DNA of 64,000 nt from Girardinichthys multiradiatus (taxonomy: Eukaryota; Chordata; Actinopteri; Cyprinodontiformes; Goodeidae), in assembly GCF_021462225.1 (NCBI RefSeq), contig NC_061794.1, forward strand, positions 40,548,914-40,612,913, read 5' to 3'. Made by a program: the position numbers and the translations under genes. Under the pieces are notes generated by a model that saw only the letters and a program-made list of their open reading frames with translations, had not been told where the DNA came from and made no database searches. How positions within the stretch are numbered: the first letter of the stretch is position 1; each line of letters begins with the position of its first letter. Below are positions 1 through 64,000 of this stretch, piece by piece.

Positions 1-443
1 TAACTCAAATGGTATGCCCATGAGGCACACGATCTTATTTTCATGACTATTTAAATTGTAGATTCTCACCAGAGGCAACAAACCTGGGAATTCCACACAT
101 GGAATTATGTGGTAAACAAAAAGTGTAAAAAATAAAATAAAAAAGAACTAAACATGTTTCTATTTTAGATTTTTACAAAATAGCTACTCTTTGCTTTGAT
201 GACATCTTTGATCTCTTGGCATTATCTCGATGAGCTTCATGAGGTGGTAACCTGAAATGGTTTTCCAAAAAGTCTTGAAAGAACTTTCCAGACGTTCGTT
301 GAGAGACAACCAGAGGTTAATATTTCAGCCATTTGAGCAAAGGGCGGCTACTTTAAGGATTCTCAAATATAACATATTTAAAGTTATTTTACAATTTTTG
401 CTTTGTTACATAATTGCATATGTGTTCATTCACTTTTTTATTG
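1..443 (+). mobile_element. Internally deleted Tc1-like element (non-autonomous)
   Basis: Bases from about 30 to 290 match, with decay, the 5' non-coding part of the Tc1 element at 62892 (shared text such as cttattttcatgactat, cttggcatt, gatgagcttcatgaggt, cctgaaatggttttcc). Bases from about 330 to 440 look like the 3' end of the same family (ggcggctactttaaggattctcaaatata). The transposase coding part between them is missing, so this is a MITE-like deletion derivative. The left end may be cut by the window edge and the right end runs into a TA microsatellite. Confidence 0.6.
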
Positions 444-447
444 ATGC

Positions 448-449
<2 letters not shown>

Positions 450-512
<63 letters not shown>

Positions 513-514
513 CA

Positions 515-554
<40 letters not shown>

Positions 555-559
555 TATAT
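450..559. repeat. (TA)n microsatellite with TACA interruptions
   Basis: About 110 bases of alternating T and A with a few C or G interruptions. It produces spurious ORFs of repeating Tyr-Ile in several frames; none is a gene. It separates two different Tc1-derived fragments. Confidence 0.97.
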
Positions 560-561
560 CA

Positions 562-1126
562 TCTTGGAGGTCATCTTGCAGGGCTCTGGTAGTGCTCCTC
601 CTGTTCCTCCTTGCACAAAGGCGGAGGTAGTGGTCCTGCTGCTGGGTTGTTGCCCTCCTACGGCCTCCTCCACGTCTCCTGGTGTACTGGCCTGTCTCCT
701 GGTAGCGCCTCCAGGCTCTGGACACTACGCTGACACACACAGCAATCCTTCTTGCCACAACTCGCATTGATGTGCCATCCTGTATGAGCTGCACTACCTG
801 AGCCACTTGTGTGGGTTGTAGAGTCCGTCTCATGCTACCATAAGTGTGAAAGCACCACCAACATTCAAAAGTGACCAAAACATCAGCCAGAAAGCATCAG
901 TACTGAGAAGTGGTCTGTGGTCCCCACCTGCAGAAGCACTCCTTTGTTGAGTGTGTCTTGCTAATCGCCAAAGATTTCCCCCTTGTTGTCTATTCCATTT
1001 GTACAACAACATGTGAAATTGATTATCAATCAGTGTTGCTTCCTAAGTGGACAGTTTGATTTCACAGAAGTTTGATTTACTTGGATTGTGTTGTTTAAGT
1101 GTTCCCTTTATTTTTTTGAGTAGTGT
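562..1126 (-). mobile_element. 5' half of a Tc1-like transposon, truncated transposase
   Basis: Read on the minus strand it starts at 1126 with an inverted-repeat end (cactactcaaaaaaataaag), then leads into a transposase N-terminus starting near 838 ([20 protein letters not shown]), a helix-turn-helix DNA-binding region followed by an Arg-rich stretch of the Tc1 type. The coding sequence stops inside the TA microsatellite after about 90 residues; the whole DDE catalytic domain and the other inverted repeat are absent. This is a well-known, abundant family in teleost genomes. Not functional. Confidence 0.85.
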
Positions 1127-1270
1127 ATATGTGAATACTAAGTCTTTGATATAATGAAGTCTGCAACGGATAATTTTAAATTTTTTTTATTTATTTAATG
1201 TTGCAAATGTACATATCTTGGAATCTTAAATTGACTATAATTTTTGGAAATGTTGTCTGCTCTCTTACAG

Positions 1271-59273
<58,003 letters not shown>

Positions 59274-61034
59274 TAACGGACGTCAATTTTCTTTCTCTAA
59301 AGACTTGATTAAGTTAGCTTTTACACTTTATTAGGTAGATTTATAGAAAATATTACCTTGAAAGGTACTAAAGTGAACAAACAAGAGATATTCTATTCAT
59401 TTATGTTTTTATTCTGACTTTAAAGTAGTTCAAGAAGGTATCACAATCATTTAACAAGAAACAAAAAATAAAAAGGCATTTTTGTCATCATATACTGTTA
59501 TAATTAGTAAGAAATGTATTTTTCTGTAATACTGTTTGGGTTATGCAACTGTTTCTGATGTTTAATTTAGTCAGAAATGATCGCACACAGGATTATTGTA
59601 AATCCTGCCTCCAGTGAGGTTAGTTATGAAGACACCAAACACAAAGTCTTCATTTAAAACCATGGGAAAAGGTGCAGAGCAGCAGGAGGACGTTGATCCG
59701 TATTGACAGATAGATGAGGATTCATTTAGAGCTGCATGTTCCTTACCCTTTTACCTTTATGCATTCTGATTTTCCTGAGGAGAGACATTTTGCAGAAAAG
59801 GGTTTGTAATAAGAGCTATTGTACATCTTCAGTTTGCCGAGATAAATGACATGTAATATTCACATCAGAGGAAACATCTGAATTCTCTATATTCTTTCTG
59901 TTTCTGTCTGTCCCACTGCTCGCTCTTAATGCCAGTCTCACTTATGCTCCAGGCCTGAGCTCCTTATGAAACATTCAGATCTAGTTCAAGTTAACTTCTT
60001 TTTTCTCTCTCTTTCTCTCTCTGTGTATCCAGCATATATTGTGCTGCTCGGGAGTTGGGATGATGCATTAAAATTTTAAACACCTACCAAGTCCTTTTCT
60101 CAGTGTCCTCAGCTGCTTTTGTTAGCTCTGCAAATAGGAAAGGATGGGCAAACAACAGTCGCCACAAAAGATATGCACCAAACACATATCACTGTTAGGT
60201 TTGATTTTGATTATTTATACATGACTAACAAGTTGGGACAGTGACAGCAGGCAGATGCTATAGTTTAAGATAGCATGCTTATTCAAATGTTTCTTTATCA
60301 TCTGTATTTGATAAATCAACAATAATTGTCAAAGCAAAGAGCAAATAAACAGAGGGGGTGAACGAAAACAGCGTAGCTTCAAACTAGCTAGATAAAGTTA
60401 TTTCACATGACAGCAGGACCCCACGTCACCTCTAACTTTTCATTATTCCATCTCATTAGAAACACAGTGGTACAAAATCCCCAGGTTTGCTCTACTGCAA
60501 CCTGGAGGGGCAAATGTCCTACAGTTTTTGCATTTCTCTAAATTTTAAGGGAAAAAGGATATTTAAGGGATTACTAATTTGACATGGCTCTTTGCTGTTG
60601 TTGTTGTCTTTATCGCTTATTCAGAGCAAAGCCGACTGTCGAGCCAGGAGACTGACGTTACACATTTAACCAGCATATAAACACACTGATCTGTGATAAA
60701 TATCAAACTGAAGGTGTCATCAAAGAGTTTGTTTGTGGGTGGTGTGCTTTGTTTTCTTATCAGTTTTCACTCTTTTTATATACTGGTGAAGAAAAATATT
60801 AATTTAAACCATTTTCAGTTGCTTTGTATAAATAATTATTTTTTATGTTTTGCTTTTTATCAGACGTGTTTACAAGATCATCAAACAAGTCTTAATATCA
60901 GACAAAGATAAATGAGTGACTACAAAATGCTATTTTCAAATTATTGCTTTAATTTATTACGGAAAAACGCTATCCAAACCGGACTAGTGCTGTTTTTGCC
61001 ACATTTTTCAGCCATATATGAGGTTTTTTGAGCA

Positions 61035-61255
61035 GTATCTGGATTTTAGTCTGGACTTGGACTAGGCCGCTTAAAAGCTTCCTTTCTTTACCATTTAGAG
61101 TTGAACTCACATTGTCATTGTGTCATTGTGCTGCCTGATAACGTAAATGTGCTTCAGCTTAAGGTCTTAAGCTGATGGACAAACAAGTTCTTTGCCTCTG
61201 GATAGGTAACTTAAAATTTTCTGGTATAGAACAGAATTCATGGTCCTGTCAATTA
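61035..61255 (-). mobile_element. Tc1 relic cut by a younger Tc1
   Basis: Text ggattttagtctggacttggactaggccgcttaaaagc, ctgcctgataacgtaaatgtgcttcagcttaaggtc and agaacagaattcatggtcctgtcaattacag is the reverse of a Tc1-family transposase as seen in other fish copies. It stops exactly where the next element begins. Confidence 0.6.
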
Positions 61256-62883
61256 CAGTGCCTTGCGAAAGTATTCGGCCCTCTTGAACTTTTCAACCTT
61301 TTGCCACATTTCAGGCTTCAAACATAAAGATATAAAATTCTAATTTTTGTGCAAAATCAACAACAAGTGAGACACAGTCGTGAAGTGGAACGCAATTTAT
61401 TGGACGTGTCAAACGTTTTTAATAAATAAAAAACTGAAAAGTGGGGCGTGCAATATTATTCGGCCCCTTTACTTTAAGTGCAGCAAACTCACTCCAGAAA
61501 TTCAGTGAGGATCTCTGAAGGATCCAATGTTGTCCCAAATGACTGATGATGATAAATAGAATCCACCTGTTTATAATCAAGTCTCCGTATAAATGCACCT
61601 GCTCTGTGATAGTCTCAAGGTTCTGTTCAAAGCGCAGAGAACATCATGAAGACCAAGGAACACACCAGGCAGGTCCGAGATACTGTTGTGGAGAAGTTTA
61701 AAGCCGGATTTGGATACAAAAAGATTTCCCAAGCTTTAAACATCCCAAGGAGCACTGTGCAAGCAATCATATTGAAATGGAAGGAGTATCAGAACACTGC
61801 AAATCTACCAAGACCCGGCCATCCCTCTAAACTTTCATCTCGAACAAGGAGAAGACTGATCAGAGATGCAGCCAAGAGGCCCATGATCACTCTGGATGAA
61901 CTGCAGAGATCTACAGCTGAGGTGGGAGAGTCTGTCCATAGGACAACAATCAGTCGTACACTGCACAAATCTGGCCTTTATGGAAGAGTGGCAAGAAGAA
62001 GCCATTTCTCAAAGATATCCATAAAAAGTCTCGTTTAAAGTTTGCCACAAGCCACCTGGGAGACACACCAAACATGTGGAAGAAGGTGCTCTGGTCAGAT
62101 GAAACCAAATTCCAACTGTTTGGCCACAATGCAAAACGATATGTTTGGTGTAAAAGCAACACACCTCATCACTCTGAACACACCATCCCCACTGTCAAAC
62201 ATGGTGGTGGCAGCATCATGGTTTGGGCCTGCTTTTTGTCAGCAGGGACAGGGAAGGTGGTCAAAATTGATGGGAAGATGGATGGGGCCAAATACAGGAC
62301 CATTCTGGAAGAAAACCTGTTAGAGTCTGCAAGAGACCTGAGACTGGGACGGAGATTTATCTTCCAACAAGACAATGATCCAAAACATAAAGCCAAATCT
62401 ACAATGGAATGGTTCACAAATAAATGTATCCAGGTGTTGGAATGGCCAAGTCAAAGTCCAGACCTGAATGAAATCGAGAATCTGTGGAATAAGCTGAAGA
62501 CTGCTGTTCACGAACGCTCTCCATCCAACCTCACTGAGCTCGAGCTGTTTTGCAAGGAAGAATGGGTAAGAATTTCAGTCTCTCGATGTGCAAAACTGAT
62601 AGAGACAAACCCCAAGTGACCTGCAGCTGTAATTGCAGCAAAGGGTGGCGCTACAAAGTATTAACGCAAGGGGGCCGAATAATATTGCATGCCCCACTTT
62701 TCAGTTTTGTATTTGTTAAAAAAGTTTGACACATCCAATAAATTTCATTCCACTTCATGATTGTGTCCCACTTGTTGTTGATTCTTCACAAAAAATTAAA
62801 ATTTTATATCTTTATGTTTGAAGCCTGAAATGTGGCAAGAGGTTGAAAAGTTCAAGGGGGCCGAATACTTTCACAAGGCACTG
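61256..62883 (+). mobile_element. Near-complete Tc1-type DNA transposon
   Basis: 1628 bp between TA dinucleotides (61254-61255 and 62884-62885). Inverted repeats start cagtgccttgcgaaagtatt and extend about 200 bp with several mismatches (for example left ends gtgaagtggaac against right cttcatgattgtg). Carries a transposase broken once. Confidence 0.92.
61646..62619 (+). pseudogene. Tc1 transposase with one frameshift
   Basis: N-terminal part 61646-62038: MKTKEHTRQVRDTVVEKFKA, then paired helix-turn-helix region with FGYKKISQALNIPRSTVQAI and a second one near RTTISRTLHKSGLYGRVARR. Near 62000 (gcaagaagaagccattt) one A seems lost; the frame then runs to a stop at 62036-62038 while the original continues in the next frame. 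C-terminal part, open to 62619: catalytic Asp in LWSDETKF, Asp in FIFQQDNDPKH, Glu in LNEIENLW (34 residues between the last two); most relatives have Pro instead of the first Glu. Only one lesion, so a young pseudogene. Confidence 0.9.
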
Positions 62884-62891
62884 TAGAAATA

Positions 62892-64000
62892 CAGTACAGA
62901 CCAAAAGTTTGGACACACCTTCTCATTCAAAGAGTTGTCTTTATTTTCATGACTATGAATATTGTAGCTTCACACTGAAGGCATCAAAACTATGAATTAA
63001 CAGATGTGGAATTACATTCTGAACAAAAACGTGTGAAACAACTGAAAATATGTCTTCTAGGTTCTTCAAAGTAGCCACCTTTTGCTTTCATTACTGCTCC
63101 GCACACTCTTGGCATTCTGTTGATGAGCTTCAAGAGGTAGTCACCTGAAATGGTTTTCACTTCACAGGTGTGTCCTGTCAGGTTTAATAGGTGGGATTTC
63201 AAGCCTTATAAATTAAATTCAATTAAATTCAAAAATACTTTATTAATCCCAAAGAGAAATTAAATGGGGTTGGGACCATCAGTTGTGTTGTGCATGAGGT
63301 GGATACAGTACACAGCTGATATTCCTACTGAATAGACTGTTAGAATTTGTATTATGGCAAGAAAAAAGCAGCTAAGTAAAGAAAAACGAGTGGCCATCAT
63401 TACTTTAAGAAATGAAGGTCAGTCAGTCCGAACAATTGGGAAAACTTTGAAATTGTCCCCAAGTGCAGTCGCAAAAACCATCAAGCGCTACAAAGAAACT
63501 GGCTCACATGAGGATCAGCCCAGGAAAGGAAGACCAAGAGTCACCTCTGCTGCGGACGATAAGTTCATCCGAGTCACCAGCCTCAGAAATCGCAGGTTAA
63601 CAGCAGCTCAGATTAGAGAACAGGTCAATGCCACACAGAGTTCTAGCAGCAGACACATCTCTAGAACAACTATTAAGAGGAGACTGTGTGAATCAGGCCT
63701 TCATGGTAAAATAGCTGCTAGGAAACCTCTGCTGAGGACAGGCAACAAGCAGAAGAGACTTGTTTGGGCTAAAGAATACAAGGAATGAACATTAGACCAG
63801 TGGAAATCTGTGCTTTGGTCTGATGAGTCCAAGTTTAAGATCTTTGGTTCCAACCTCTGTGTCTTTGTGCGGTGCGGAAGAGGTGGACGGATGGACTCTA
63901 CATGCCTGGTTCCCACCGTGAAGCATGGAGAAGGAGGCGTGATGGTGTGGGGCGCTTTACTGGTGACACTGTTGGGGATTTATTCAAAACTGAAGGCATA
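62892..64000 (+). mobile_element. Tc1-type transposon, 5' part, runs off window
   Basis: Begins after TA (62890-62891) with cagtacagaccaaaagtttggacacacc, a widespread fish Tc1 family. The 5' UTR carries an extra ~50 bp near 63209-63264 (attcaaaaatactttattaatccc), absent from copies I remember. The remnant at window position 1-443 belongs to the same or a close family. The 3' end is outside. Confidence 0.88.
63354..64000 (+). pseudogene. Tc1 transposase with stop and frameshift (partial)
   Basis: Starts MARKKQLSKEKRVAIITLRN; helix-turn-helix regions QSVRTIGKTLKLSPSAVAKT and ISRTTIKRRLCESGLHGK. The frame stops at 63786-63788 (TGA) where relatives have Trp (EYKEW). It then stays open through the first catalytic Asp, LWSDESKFKIFGS, to VPTVKHGEGGVMVWG near 63948, where lost bases (ggggcgctttactggtgac) shift the frame. 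Second catalytic Asp and Glu lie beyond the window. Not functional as it stands. Confidence 0.88.

Noticed and set aside
257..770. Several overlapping ORFs rich in Tyr-Ile on both strands
   Set aside because: They are translations of the (TA)n microsatellite and its edges, not genes.

Overview
The window is a stretch of vertebrate, almost certainly teleost fish, nuclear DNA. Two things show this. A single large gene is split into short exons with consensus GT/AG splice sites and long introns. The introns are full of repeats typical of ray-finned fish: many Tc1-like DNA transposons of different ages, RTE/Rex3-like and L2-like retrotransposons, hAT-type MITEs, SINE-like units and AT microsatellites. 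I see no bacterial features.

The only host gene is a class A plexin on the + strand, read from fifteen consecutive exons between 1271 and 59272. All exon junctions keep frame. They encode about 803 residues of the middle of the receptor: the end of the PSI2 lead-in, PSI2, PSI3, four IPT/TIG domains, the transmembrane helix, the juxtamembrane coiled coil and the first part of the cytoplasmic GAP domain, ending at the conserved LLLRR. The sema domain lies before the window and the rest of the GAP domain after it. Short diagnostic stretches fit plexin-A2 best among the vertebrate A paralogues (plxna2); this paralogue call rests on memory, not on an alignment.

Layout: 1-1270, intron with two Tc1 remnants around a TA microsatellite; 1271-1367 exon a; 1368-8014 intron with a hAT-like MITE and an internally deleted RTE element; 8015-13569 exons b-e, with an L2-like LINE joined head to head to a second LINE tail; 13570-25073 large intron with SINEs and Tc1 relics; 25074-40338 exons f-j, with introns holding a multi-part retroelement that carries a small membrane-peptide ORF, and several Tc1 relics; 40339-52049 large intron with a complete Tc1 element and an intact transposase; 52050-59272 exons k-o; 59273-64000 intron with two younger Tc1 elements 8 bp apart.

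The mobile elements are independent insertions rather than a pathway. The complete Tc1 element at 48521-50130 is the only one with an uninterrupted transposase. The least familiar object is the ~1.5 kb retroelement-like repeat at about 27240-28812, whose short ORF predicts a transmembrane peptide followed, after a frameshift, by a heptad-like tail.
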